Source of the DNA: Salinimicrobium sp049680855 | GTDB lineage: Bacteria; Bacteroidota; Bacteroidia; Flavobacteriales; Flavobacteriaceae | Direction of reading: 5' to 3' | DNA: 64,000 nucleotides | Assembly (NCBI RefSeq): GCF_049680855.1 | Contig: NZ_JBMPGS010000001.1 | Coordinates: 496,001 to 560,000, forward strand | Part shown: positions 1-7,914 of the stretch, piece after piece | How positions within the stretch are numbered: position 1 is the stretch's first letter | How the letters are laid out: each line of letters starts with the position of its first letter | Notes under the pieces: generated by a model | Told to the model about the DNA's origin: nothing | What the model saw: only the letters and a program-made list of their open reading frames with translations | The model's database searches: none | Made by a program: the position numbers and the translations under genes

Positions 1-33
1 GTAATTGCATTCAAATTGAAAACATTAAACTAA
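1..33 (+). CDS. possible C-terminal end of the gene upstream of atpB
   Basis: The first ten codons read VIAFKLKTLN followed by TAA, an open frame that enters from outside the window. In flavobacteria a small membrane protein gene of the AtpI type often precedes atpB, so this could be its tail. Ten codons are too few to identify anything, and the open frame could be chance. The next 36 bases hold the atpB promoter. Confidence 0.3.
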   Translation, partial: VIAFKLKTLN

Positions 34-69
34 TTCACTTTTAGGGGTATTTATTTTTATATAATTGTG

Positions 70-77
70 TACATTTG
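70..77 (+). promoter_or_regulatory. -7 element of the atp operon promoter
   Basis: TACATTTG matches the Bacteroidota -7 consensus TAnnTTTG exactly. It implies transcription starting near 82, about 30 bases before the chosen atpB start. It also overlaps an in-frame ATG at 67, which argues that 67 is not the start codon. No clear TTG -33 element is seen. Confidence 0.6.
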
Positions 78-111
78 CACCCAAATTTGGAGGACTGAAA
101 TTTACCTGAAA

Positions 112-1263
112 ATGCAAAAGGAAAACATTTTGAAGATTTTTTTGGCGTTTCTTTTAATGGGAGTAGCATTTAATGCTACCTCTCAGGATCAGGAACAACA
201 TCCTGAACTGGAGCAACATGCAGAACATCAGGACCAGGCAGAACACGGCGAACTTAGTGCTGTGGATACAGAAGAAGAGATTAAAGAGTACATAGACCAT
301 CACTTACAGGATTCTCATGACTTTACATTCTTTTCAGATGCTGAAACTGGTGCACATTATAGTTTTCCGCTTCCCGTAATCTTGTGGGATGAAGGATTAA
401 AAGTATTTTCTTCGGGTAAATTTCATCATGGAGAAGAAGTAGCGGAGGTTGATGGACAATATTACAGACTTTATCATAGCAAGATATACGAAACAGATGC
501 TGAAGGAACAATTCAATACGGGGAAGACGGTTATCCTTCAAATGAGCGTCCTTTAGATTTTTCTATTACCAAGAACGTTGTAACAATGATTCTGGTTTCA
601 ATACTAATGTTTGTTTTGTTTCGATCATTGGCGAACAGTTACAAGAAAAGAACCATTCCACGAAAATTTGGGCGTGTTCTTGAGCCATTGATTCTGTATG
701 TTCGTGATGATATAGCAAAACCTAATATTGGTCCAAAATACAGAAAATATATGGGCTTTCTTTTGACCGTGTTTTTCTTTATCTGGATTTTGAACCTGTT
801 GGGAATGACTCCGCTTGGTGTAAACGTAACCGGTAATATTGCCGTAACATTTGCCTTGGCACTGGTCACTTTTATTATAGTGCAGTTTAGCGGAAATAAA
901 TCTTACTGGAAACACATTTTTTGGATGCCTGGTGTGCCGTGGCCAATGAAAATTATCATGGCACCTATTGAATTACTTGGACTGTTTGTAAAACCGTTTT
1001 CGTTAATGATTCGTTTGTATGCGAACATGACGGCAGGTCACGTAGTAATCATGACACTACTTGGGCTGATCGTGATCTTTAAGAACTGGATCGCCGGTCC
1101 TGCATTTTTTGGGTTTACTATTTTCATTTCTGTTATTGAGCTCTTGGTAGCTTTTCTACAGGCCTATATTTTCACTCTATTGAGTGCGCTCTATATAGGA
1201 GCGGCTGTTGAAGAACATGATCATGACCATCCTGCAGATAATGAAGACGTGCCGGTATTATAA
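112..1263 (+). CDS. atpB: F1Fo ATP synthase subunit a
   Basis: This is the Fo stator subunit that forms the proton half-channels next to the c-ring in the inner membrane. The start at 112 (MQKENILK) is preferred over the in-frame ATG at 67, which lies inside the promoter. The protein begins with a signal-like hydrophobic stretch. A His/Glu-rich soluble extension of roughly 120 residues follows, an enlarged N-terminus typical of Bacteroidota subunit a. The membrane domain then contains the diagnostic IRLYANMTAGH segment, whose Arg is the essential residue facing the c-ring. The C-terminus is again His/Asp-rich. It is the first gene of the atpBEFHAG operon. Identification is secure; the role of the extension is unknown. 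Confidence 0.97.
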   Translation: MQKENILKIFLAFLLMGVAFNATSQDQEQHPELEQHAEHQDQAEHGELSAVDTEEEIKEYIDHHLQDSHDFTFFSDAETGAHYSFPLPVILWDEGLKVFSSGKFHHGEEVAEVDGQYYRLYHSKIYETDAEGTIQYGEDGYPSNERPLDFSITKNVVTMILVSILMFVLFRSLANSYKKRTIPRKFGRVLEPLILYVRDDIAKPNIGPKYRKYMGFLLTVFFFIWILNLLGMTPLGVNVTGNIAVTFALALVTFIIVQFSGNKSYWKHIFWMPGVPWPMKIIMAPIELLGLFVKPFSLMIRLYANMTAGHVVIMTLLGLIVIFKNWIAGPAFFGFTIFISVIELLVAFLQAYIFTLLSALYIGAAVEEHDHDHPADNEDVPVL

Positions 1264-1306
1264 TTTTTAGTATAAATAAGAGTAAGTTTAATTTAATAAA
1301 TAAGTA

Positions 1307-1507
1307 ATGGAAGAAGCCTTAGATTTAAGCATGATTGGAGCTGGTTTAATTATTATTGGAGCTGGTTTTGGTCTCGGTAAGATTGGTAGCGCTGCAATGG
1401 AAGGAATTGCTCGTCAGCCAGAAGCTGCTGGAAAAATCCAGACTGCGATGATTATCATCGCTGCACTTTTGGAAGGTGTTGCTTTTGCTGCATTGTTCGC
1501 AGCCTAA
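1307..1507 (+). CDS. atpE: F1Fo ATP synthase subunit c
   Basis: A 66-residue hairpin of two hydrophobic helices joined by the polar loop ARQPE, which contacts the central stalk. Helix 2 carries the ion-binding carboxylate in ALLEGVAF. The residue after this Glu is Gly rather than the Ser found in sodium-binding c subunits, so a proton-type ring is likely. Helix 1 is Gly-rich (GAGLIIIGAGFGLG), as needed for tight ring packing. A strong hairpin lies directly downstream before atpF, consistent with the need for many copies of this subunit. Confidence 0.97.
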   Translation: MEEALDLSMIGAGLIIIGAGFGLGKIGSAAMEGIARQPEAAGKIQTAMIIIAALLEGVAFAALFAA

Positions 1508-1519
1508 TCAAATTAAAAG

Positions 1520-1556
1520 ATTCAGGTTTTACAGCGGTTGGCTGTAAGGCCTGAAT
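1520..1556 (+). other. intercistronic RNA hairpin between atpE and atpF
   Basis: Positions 1520-1535 and 1541-1556 can pair over 16 base pairs, including two G-U pairs, around the five-base loop GGTTG. No U-run follows, so it is not a classical terminator. It is better placed to stabilise or process the upstream atpE message, or to attenuate part of the transcription. The pairing is read directly from the sequence; the function is inferred. Confidence 0.6.
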
Positions 1557-1592
1557 TATTATTAAATTAAACATCATACACACTAATATATT

Positions 1593-2093
1593 ATGGAAAA
1601 ATTAATCAATGATTTTTCTTTTGGATTGTTTTTCTGGCAATTATTTGTAGTAATTGTTTTAGCTCTTTTGCTATGGAAATTCGCATGGAAACCCATTCTT
1701 AATGCTTTAAATGACAGGGAGCAGGGAATTCAGGATGCATTGGATTCTGCAGAAAGAGCCAGAAAAGAAATGCAAAACCTGCAGGCCGATAATGAAAAAT
1801 TACTTCAGGAGGCTAGAATGGAGCGTGACGCTATGATCAAGGAAGCCAGGGAGATTAAGGAAAGAATGATCTCTGAAGCACGTACAGAAGCGCAAAATGA
1901 AGGTGACAAAATGATCGCACAGGCCAAGTCAAGTATTCAGAATGAAAAGAATGCTGCGCTGGCAGATATTAAAAACAAAGTAGCTACTCTCTCTGTAGAA
2001 ATTGCAGAAAAAGTGGTAAGGCAAGAGCTTTCAACCCGTGAAGAGCAACAAAGGCTGGTTGAAGATATGCTTGATGATGTAACTTTAAATTAA
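1593..2093 (+). CDS. atpF: F1Fo ATP synthase subunit b
   Basis: The peripheral-stalk subunit that ties F1 to subunit a. It has one N-terminal membrane helix (about residues 8-30, ending in the WKFAWKPI boundary). A long charged region rich in Ala, Glu, Arg and Lys follows, with the heptad character of the b-subunit dimer (about 35-160). At 166 residues it has the usual length. The stop lies four bases before the atpH start, so the two are probably translationally coupled. Confidence 0.96.
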   Translation: MEKLINDFSFGLFFWQLFVVIVLALLLWKFAWKPILNALNDREQGIQDALDSAERARKEMQNLQADNEKLLQEARMERDAMIKEAREIKERMISEARTEAQNEGDKMIAQAKSSIQNEKNAALADIKNKVATLSVEIAEKVVRQELSTREEQQRLVEDMLDDVTLN

Positions 2094-2097
2094 GGTT

Positions 2098-2652
2098 ATG
2101 ACAGGAAGCAGAGCAGCGCAAAGATATGCTAAGGCGGTTCTTGGAATGGCTAAGGACAGAAATGTAGCTAAAGAGGTGCATGAAGATATGAACCTTATTG
2201 TGCAGACAATTAAGTCGAGCAATGAACTCAGGGCTGTTTTGAAAAGTCCGGTGGTGAAGGAGAGTGCAAAAATCAGCTCTTTAAAGGCCATTTTTAAAGA
2301 TGTAAATCCTGTTACGCTGGGATTATTTGGGATATTAGGTGATAATAATCGATTGGAGTTGTTAACGCTTGTGGCTTCACGCTATGATGAATTGTACAAT
2401 TCCATGATGGGTATTCAGGTTGCAAAAGTAACTACTGCCGTACCTTTGACACCACAGCTTGAGACTAAAATTCAGGCGAAGGTCAAGGAATTGACCGGCA
2501 ATGAAGCTGAAATAAAAAATACCATTGATGCTAGCATCATAGGAGGTTTCATTTTAAGAGTGGGAGATTTGCAATACAATGCAAGCGTCGCCTCTCAATT
2601 AACCTCTATAAAAAGAGAATTACAAAACAATACATACGTATCTAAAATCTAA
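2098..2652 (+). CDS. atpH: F1Fo ATP synthase subunit delta
   Basis: The OSCP/delta subunit that caps F1 and binds the b stalk. It starts with SRAAQRYAKAVLGMA, the N-terminal helical motif of the family. It ends with the conserved GGFILRVGDLQYNASV segment near residues 152-167. At 184 residues it has normal length. It follows atpF by four bases and precedes atpA by a 44-base gap that contains a hairpin. Confidence 0.95.
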   Translation: MTGSRAAQRYAKAVLGMAKDRNVAKEVHEDMNLIVQTIKSSNELRAVLKSPVVKESAKISSLKAIFKDVNPVTLGLFGILGDNNRLELLTLVASRYDELYNSMMGIQVAKVTTAVPLTPQLETKIQAKVKELTGNEAEIKNTIDASIIGGFILRVGDLQYNASVASQLTSIKRELQNNTYVSKI

Positions 2653-2686
2653 TTAAAACAGTCACCTTTTTGGGTGGCATTTAATT
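2651..2686 (+). other. intercistronic RNA hairpin between atpH and atpA
   Basis: GTCACC (2661-2666) pairs with GGTGGC (2673-2678) with one G-U pair. The outer arms AATTAAA (2651-2657) and TTTAATT (2680-2686) pair as well. It lies in the 44-base gap before atpA and has no downstream U-run. It is the second of three structured gaps in the atp operon. Confidence 0.45.
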
Positions 2687-2696
2687 CTGAAATATT

Positions 2697-4283
2697 ATGG
2701 CAGAAATAAATCCCGCTGAAATATCAGCAATCTTAAAGAAACAACTTTCCGGATATGAGGCGAAGGCTTCTTTAGACGAAGTTGGTACCGTACTAAATGT
2801 TGGTGACGGTATTGCCAATGTTTACGGACTTGCGAATGCGCAATACGGGGAGTTGGTTGAATTTGAAGGCGGATTAGAAGGAATTGTTCTTAACCTTGAG
2901 GAAGACAATGTTGGGGTGGTACTTTTAGGTGCTTACAAGCAGGTAAAAGAAGGTGCTACTGTCAAAAGGACGCAGCGAATTGCTTCTATCAACGTTGGAG
3001 AAGGAATTGTGGGAAGAGTTGTTGATACACTTGGAGCCCCAATAGATGGAAAAGGACCTATTGAAGGTGAAACTTTCCAGATGCCATTAGAGCGTAAAGC
3101 GCCGGGAGTTATTTACCGTCAGCCTGTAACCGAACCATTACAAACTGGTATTAAGTCCATTGATGCGATGGTGCCGATTGGACGTGGGCAAAGGGAACTT
3201 GTGATTGGTGACCGTCAAACAGGTAAAACTGCCGTGGTTATCGATACAATTCTTAACCAGAAAGAATTTTATGATGCAGGGGAACCTGTATATTGTATAT
3301 ATGTTGCAATCGGCCAAAAAGCTTCTACAGTTGCCGGTATTGCCAAGACTCTTGAAGATAAAGGTGCTTTGGCCTATACGACTATTGTAGCTGCAAACGC
3401 TTCAGATCCTGCTCCAATGCAGGTTTACGCTCCATTTGCAGGTGCTGCGATTGGGGAGTATTTTAGAGACACGGGTCGTCCTGCTTTAATTGTATATGAT
3501 GATTTATCAAAACAGGCGGTGGCTTACCGGGAAGTATCTTTGCTTTTACGTCGCCCACCGGGACGTGAAGCATATCCTGGAGATGTTTTCTTCCTTCACT
3601 CAAGATTGCTTGAGCGCTCTGCAAAAGTGATTGCAGATGACAATATTGCGAAAGAAATGAATGATCTTCCTGATGTTTTGAAAGACAAAGTAAAGGGTGG
3701 TGGTTCTTTAACGGCACTTCCGCTTATTGAAACTCAGGCCGGCGACGTTTCAGCATATATCCCAACCAACGTAATTTCGATTACTGATGGGCAGATATTT
3801 CTGACTTCAGATTTATTTAACTCCGGGGTTCGTCCTGCGATTAACGTGGGTATCTCGGTATCACGTGTTGGTGGTGCTGCTCAGATCAAATCTATGAAGA
3901 AAGTTGCTGGTACCTTAAAACTTGACCAGGCACAGTTCCGTGAACTGGAAGCATTTGCCAAGTTTGGATCAGATCTTGACCCTGCTACCTTAAGCGTGAT
4001 CGAGAAAGGTAAACGTAACGTGGAGATCCTTAAACAGGCGCAAAACGATCCTTACCCTGTAGAAAAGCAGATTGCGATCATCTTCGCAGGTTCCAAGAAC
4101 CTTCTTAGAGATGTACCTGTAGAAAAGGTAAGAGAATTTGAAAAAGATTATTTAGGGTATCTTGATGCAAAACACAGAGATGTTCTTGATACTTTGAAAG
4201 CCGGAAAACTTACCGATGAAGTTACAGATACATTGACTTCAGTTGCAAAAGAACTTTCGGCTAAGTACAAAACAGAAGCATAG
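2697..4283 (+). CDS. atpA: F1Fo ATP synthase subunit alpha
   Basis: The non-catalytic nucleotide-binding subunit of the F1 hexamer. Features in order are the beta-barrel domain (about 20-95), the P-loop GDRQTGKT near residues 171-178, the VYDDLSKQAVAYR segment, the conserved LLLRRPPGREAYPGD region and the C-terminal helical domain. At 528 residues it is slightly longer than many alpha subunits, as seen in other Bacteroidota. No beta or epsilon gene follows; in this phylum atpD and atpC usually lie elsewhere. Confidence 0.98.
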   Translation: MAEINPAEISAILKKQLSGYEAKASLDEVGTVLNVGDGIANVYGLANAQYGELVEFEGGLEGIVLNLEEDNVGVVLLGAYKQVKEGATVKRTQRIASINVGEGIVGRVVDTLGAPIDGKGPIEGETFQMPLERKAPGVIYRQPVTEPLQTGIKSIDAMVPIGRGQRELVIGDRQTGKTAVVIDTILNQKEFYDAGEPVYCIYVAIGQKASTVAGIAKTLEDKGALAYTTIVAANASDPAPMQVYAPFAGAAIGEYFRDTGRPALIVYDDLSKQAVAYREVSLLLRRPPGREAYPGDVFFLHSRLLERSAKVIADDNIAKEMNDLPDVLKDKVKGGGSLTALPLIETQAGDVSAYIPTNVISITDGQIFLTSDLFNSGVRPAINVGISVSRVGGAAQIKSMKKVAGTLKLDQAQFRELEAFAKFGSDLDPATLSVIEKGKRNVEILKQAQNDPYPVEKQIAIIFAGSKNLLRDVPVEKVREFEKDYLGYLDAKHRDVLDTLKAGKLTDEVTDTLTSVAKELSAKYKTEA

Positions 4284-4290
4284 TAATTAT

Positions 4291-4355
4291 TGTCATTCCC
4301 GCGCGAGCGGGAATCTCATAGAATTTAAAAGATTCCCTCTTTTGAGGGAATGACA
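4291..4355. repeat. REP-like nested palindrome (65 bp) between atpA and atpG
   Basis: The element has perfect 10-base outer inverted repeats, TGTCATTCCC (4291-4300) and GGGAATGACA (4346-4355). Inside are two perfect 8-base-pair hairpins, at 4295-4314 (loop GCGA) and 4332-4351 (loop TTTT). A further inverted pair, GGGAATCT and AGATTCCC, lies between them. GTCATTCCCGCG-type palindromes are known as dispersed repeats in many bacteria. The fully symmetrical build suggests an inserted REP/MITE-type unit that now separates two ATP synthase genes. Confidence 0.75.
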
Positions 4356-4366
4356 TAAATAAACTT

Positions 4367-5227
4367 ATGGCAAACTTAAAAGACCTTCGAAACAGGATTA
4401 CCTCGGTTTCTTCAACCATGCAGATCACCAGTGCCATGAAAATGGTATCGGCTGCAAAGTTGAGTAAAGCCCAGGATGCGATTACTCAAATGAGGCCTTA
4501 TGCCGAAAAGCTCACAGAACTGTTGCAGAGTCTCAGCGCTACTTTAGCCGATGATCAGGGCAGTAAATATGCAGAGCAGCGTGAGGTTAAAAATGTGCTG
4601 ATTGTTGCAATTTCCTCTAACAGGGGACTGGCAGGTGCTTTTAATACCAACATCATCAAAGCAGTAAAATACATTGCGGCCAATCAATATGGCGATAAGA
4701 ATGTAGAGGTGATGACCTTGGGTAAAAAGGCCAATGATATCCTGTCCAAGACTTTTGATATCTATAATAACAACACCTCGATCTACGATGAACTTACCTA
4801 CGACAATGTAGCTGAGATTGCCGAAGAGCTTATGGAACGTTTTGTAGAAGGTAAGTATGACGAAATCAGGATTGTTTATAATCAATTTGTGAATGCAGCA
4901 ACTCAAAAGGTCATGAACGAACAGTTCCTGCCTATTGTGTCTGTGGAGACAGATGAAGAGGTGGTGCTTGATTATATTTATGAACCTTCTAAAATGGAGA
5001 TTGTTCTTGAATTAATTCCAAAGTCTTTGAAAATGCAGTTGTACAAGGCGTTAAGAGACTCTTTCGCTTCGGAACACGGCGCAAGGATGACGGCCATGCA
5101 CAAAGCCACAGATAACGCTACCGAACTTAGAGACGAGCTTAAATTGTCTTACAACAAAGCAAGACAGGCTTCTATTACAAACGAGATCCTCGAGATTGTG
5201 GGTGGTGCCGAAGCATTGAACAACTAG
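4367..5227 (+). CDS. atpG: F1Fo ATP synthase subunit gamma
   Basis: The rotating central shaft of F1. The N-terminus carries the family signature of a first helix with RNRITSVSSTMQITSAMKMV (residues 8-27). The C-terminal helix contains SEHGARMTAMHKATDNA and YNKARQASITNEI, both diagnostic. Length (286 residues) is normal. It is the last gene of the operon and is followed by a strong terminator. Confidence 0.97.
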   Translation: MANLKDLRNRITSVSSTMQITSAMKMVSAAKLSKAQDAITQMRPYAEKLTELLQSLSATLADDQGSKYAEQREVKNVLIVAISSNRGLAGAFNTNIIKAVKYIAANQYGDKNVEVMTLGKKANDILSKTFDIYNNNTSIYDELTYDNVAEIAEELMERFVEGKYDEIRIVYNQFVNAATQKVMNEQFLPIVSVETDEEVVLDYIYEPSKMEIVLELIPKSLKMQLYKALRDSFASEHGARMTAMHKATDNATELRDELKLSYNKARQASITNEILEIVGGAEALNN

Positions 5228-5248
5228 AAAGTATATTTTATTCAATAT

Positions 5249-5280
5249 AAAAACCTCATACCACGACGTATGAGGTTTTT
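5249..5280 (+). terminator. rho-independent terminator of the atp operon
   Basis: A perfect 13-base-pair stem (5249-5261 with 5268-5280) around the loop CACGAC. The 5' arm starts with five A and the 3' arm ends in five T. It sits 21 bases after the atpG stop codon. Confidence 0.85.
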
Positions 5281-5320
5281 GCATTTTAAGATAATTATAA
5301 AAAAAGGGCATTTTTGGTAC

Positions 5321-5328
5321 TACTTTTG
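5321..5328 (+). promoter_or_regulatory. -7 promoter element
   Basis: TACTTTTG matches TAnnTTTG and lies 35 bases before the start of the secreted protein gene at 5363, just after the atp operon terminator. Confidence 0.5.
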
Positions 5329-5362
5329 TCTTTACCTTAATATCACCTAAAAAAAGCCTCTA

Positions 5363-5878
5363 ATGAAAGCAACTATTACCTTCTTCTTCGGAATTTTTAT
5401 TATTATAAGTATGTCAAATTGTGCAAACGGGCAAAAGATCACAGAAGAGGCTCCTGTAGCATTTCAGCAAGCCTATTACACGCCCTGGGTGGGCGGTGTG
5501 AAGGGTTCAGGAGCTGGTTATAATCTTTTCATTCCGGTAAACGGGGAAATGGCCGAAGTTCAATTAGATAGTGTCTATTTCCGCGGAAAAAAGGCGAAAT
5601 TGACGACAAAACCTCAGAATGATAATCTTTACATTGGCCATTTTGAAACATCTTCTGGCACCAAAAAGGCACCAGACCTGGTTATGAGTTCAGATCCCCG
5701 AGAAGAATATGGGAATCAGGCCCCAGAGATCATCCGGGATTTTCCTTTTGAACTAAAAGAAGATGAGGCCGTGGTGAGCTTTCGAAAAGAAGGGAAAACT
5801 TCCTATTTTAAGATCTCCAATATCCAAAAAAGGGATTCTGATGTTAAAATAAATTACCCCGATAACATACAGCATTAA
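5363..5878 (+). CDS. uncharacterised secreted protein or lipoprotein
   Basis: A 171-residue protein with an N-terminal hydrophobic signal (about residues 2-19). A Cys follows at residue 20 in SMSNC, a poor lipobox because Asn precedes the Cys. Cleavage by signal peptidase I near the NGQ motif is the alternative. The mature part has no motif I recognise. It contains aromatic and Gly-rich patches (YYTPWVGGVKGSGAGYN) and is predicted mostly beta. It has its own promoter and stands alone between the atp terminator and the flippase gene. Confidence 0.75.
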   Translation: MKATITFFFGIFIIISMSNCANGQKITEEAPVAFQQAYYTPWVGGVKGSGAGYNLFIPVNGEMAEVQLDSVYFRGKKAKLTTKPQNDNLYIGHFETSSGTKKAPDLVMSSDPREEYGNQAPEIIRDFPFELKEDEAVVSFRKEGKTSYFKISNIQKRDSDVKINYPDNIQH

Positions 5879-5889
5879 TTTAGCCTGTG

Positions 5890-5897
5890 TACCTTTG
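5890..5897 (+). promoter_or_regulatory. -7 promoter element of the flippase-envC gene run
   Basis: TACCTTTG matches TAnnTTTG, 28 bases before the TTG start codon at 5925. It probably drives the run of genes that extends to 12323. Confidence 0.55.
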
Positions 5898-5924
5898 TCC
5901 GGGTAAATCATAAGCAAATAAATA

Positions 5925-7382
5925 TTGGGGCTCTTTCAGAAGCTTTTTAAACAAACCGCAATTTACGGGATCGCAACAGTTGTCCCAAGAATGCTGTCTT
6001 TTCTGTTAACTCCGCTGTACGTGGAATACCTGCCATCTCCTGAAGAATTTGGGGAGGTTTCCATTGTTTTTTCGTGGATCATCTTATTCAACGTTTTGCT
6101 TGCTTACGGAATGGAAACCGCATTTTTCAGGTTTTTCCATCATGATGAACATCGTGAAAAGGTAACGGCGACTTCGGCAATTTCCCTCATTGGAAGTACG
6201 GTTTTATTCCTGATTTTCGCCTTTCTTTCTACAGATTATATCTCTTCGACAACAAACATTGCCTCCCATTATCTTGAATACGTTATTTTAATTCTTGCGC
6301 TGGACGCGCTGGTAGTAATTCCTTTTGCATGGCTCAGGGCTACCGAAAAACCAAAAGTATACGCAGCCGTCAAGATTGGAAATGTGGCTGTTAATCTTGG
6401 GCTCAATGTATTTTTTCTAATATTGCTTCCCAGAATAGCAGCTGAAAATGCCCTTTTTGAATACCTGTATCGGCCGGGCTTTGAGATAGCTTATATTTTT
6501 ATTTCTAATCTTATCGCCAGTGCTCTCACTCTGCTGGTCATGTTGCCATTTTATTTAAAATTGAAATACAGCTTCGATCGCAGTTTATTGAAAAATATGC
6601 TGGGCTATGGGACCCCTATTTTAATTGCAGGTATTGCTTTTGCGATTAATGAAGCTTTTGACAGGATACTACTTGGCCGTTTGCTTCCGGAGGGAATTGC
6701 GAAATTTGAGGTGGGAGCTTATTCTGCCTGTTATAGGCTGGCACTGTTCATGACCTTGTTTGCAACTGCTTTTCGAATGGGAATAGAACCATTTTTCTTT
6801 AGTCATGCTAAGGAAAAAGATGCCCGAAAAACGTATGCGCTAATTACCAAATATTTTGTCATTTTTGGTGCGCTGATCCTGGTGGTGATTACCATATTTT
6901 CAGATCTTATAAAACTGGTGTTTATCCCAAATTCTGATTATTGGGAAGCAATGGTGGTGGTCCCAATGATCCTTATTGCCAACCTGTTCCTGGGAATTTA
7001 TCACAACCTTTCTGTGTGGTATAAAGTGAGCGATCGTACACGCTTTGCGGCCTATATTTCTGTGGTTGGTGCTGTGGTTACCCTGGCACTTAACTTTTGG
7101 CTTATCCCAATTTACAGTTATGTAGGTTCAGCTATTGCCACACTGGCGGCTTACGGCAGTATGATGCTGCTGTCTTTCTACTTCGGAAGAAAATATTATC
7201 CCGTGCCCTATGACCTTAAAAAGATTGGTGGATATTTGTCCCTTTCCATAGGTTTTTCGGTATTGTATTTTTATGTTTTTAGAAATAATTATTACATCGG
7301 GAGTATATTAATTCTTATCTTTTTTGCCACTATTTATTTTTCTGAAAAAGATCAGCTAAAACAACTGGTAAAGGGAAGCTGA
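5925..7382 (+). CDS. oligosaccharide flippase family protein (Wzx/MATE-like)
   Basis: A 485-residue polytopic protein with about 12-14 hydrophobic helices and little else. The N-terminus (QTAIYGIATVVPRMLSFLLTPLY) has the pattern of the polysaccharide transporter/flippase family, which moves lipid-linked saccharides across the inner membrane. The start is a TTG codon; no ATG lies between the promoter and the first membrane helix. No polymerase or glycosyltransferase gene lies beside it, so the substrate cannot be inferred. It leads a run with dut, a nucleotidyltransferase and envelope genes spaced by short gaps. Confidence 0.85.
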   Translation: MGLFQKLFKQTAIYGIATVVPRMLSFLLTPLYVEYLPSPEEFGEVSIVFSWIILFNVLLAYGMETAFFRFFHHDEHREKVTATSAISLIGSTVLFLIFAFLSTDYISSTTNIASHYLEYVILILALDALVVIPFAWLRATEKPKVYAAVKIGNVAVNLGLNVFFLILLPRIAAENALFEYLYRPGFEIAYIFISNLIASALTLLVMLPFYLKLKYSFDRSLLKNMLGYGTPILIAGIAFAINEAFDRILLGRLLPEGIAKFEVGAYSACYRLALFMTLFATAFRMGIEPFFFSHAKEKDARKTYALITKYFVIFGALILVVITIFSDLIKLVFIPNSDYWEAMVVVPMILIANLFLGIYHNLSVWYKVSDRTRFAAYISVVGAVVTLALNFWLIPIYSYVGSAIATLAAYGSMMLLSFYFGRKYYPVPYDLKKIGGYLSLSIGFSVLYFYVFRNNYYIGSILILIFFATIYFSEKDQLKQLVKGS

Positions 7383-7401
7383 AGCTTCAAAAATTAAAGG
7401 A

Positions 7402-7836
7402 ATGAACGTAAAAATAATCAATAAATCCAGCCATGAATTACCCTCCTATGCTACAGGATCATCGGCGGGAATGGATCTAAGAGCAAATCTTTCAGAACCG
7501 GTGACCCTTGCACCATTAGCAAGAACCATCGTGAAAACCGGACTTTTTATAGAACTACCCGTTGGGTACGAAGCGCAGGTGAGGCCAAGAAGTGGTTTAG
7601 CAGCCAAAAAGGGCATTACCGTACTCAATTCTCCCGGTACTATTGATGCCGATTATAGAGGTGAAATAGGGGTCATTCTTGTGAATCTTTCCAATGATGA
7701 ATTTACGATCGAAAACGGCGAGCGCGTGGCGCAGCTTGTAATTTCGCGTCATGAGCATATTTCCTGGAATGAAGTAGATGTTTTGGAAGAAACCGATCGT
7801 GGTGCAGGTGGCTTTGGTAGCACAGGAACTAAGTAA
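7402..7836 (+). CDS. dut: deoxyuridine 5'-triphosphate nucleotidohydrolase (dUTPase)
   Basis: Hydrolyses dUTP to dUMP and pyrophosphate, keeping uracil out of DNA. All five trimeric-dUTPase motifs are present in order: SSAGMDLRA (motif 1), RPRSGLA (motif 2), GTIDADYRGEI (motif 3), GERVAQLVI (motif 4) and RGAGGFGSTG (motif 5). The length of 144 residues is typical. It starts 20 bases after the flippase stop. Confidence 0.97.
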   Translation: MNVKIINKSSHELPSYATGSSAGMDLRANLSEPVTLAPLARTIVKTGLFIELPVGYEAQVRPRSGLAAKKGITVLNSPGTIDADYRGEIGVILVNLSNDEFTIENGERVAQLVISRHEHISWNEVDVLEETDRGAGGFGSTGTK

Positions 7837-7914
7837 TTCAATTTTACTTATTAGGATTCATTCAAGGAAAAAATAAAATAAAGATTTTAAATCTGCATAT
7901 CTAAAGAAATAAAA

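Noticed and set aside
67..111. Upstream in-frame ATG for atpB
   Set aside because: It lies in the -7 promoter element and adds 15 residues ahead of a normal signal-like start.
1264..5227. Missing atpD and atpC as a deletion
   Set aside because: In Bacteroidota the beta and epsilon genes commonly form a separate locus, so their absence here is expected.
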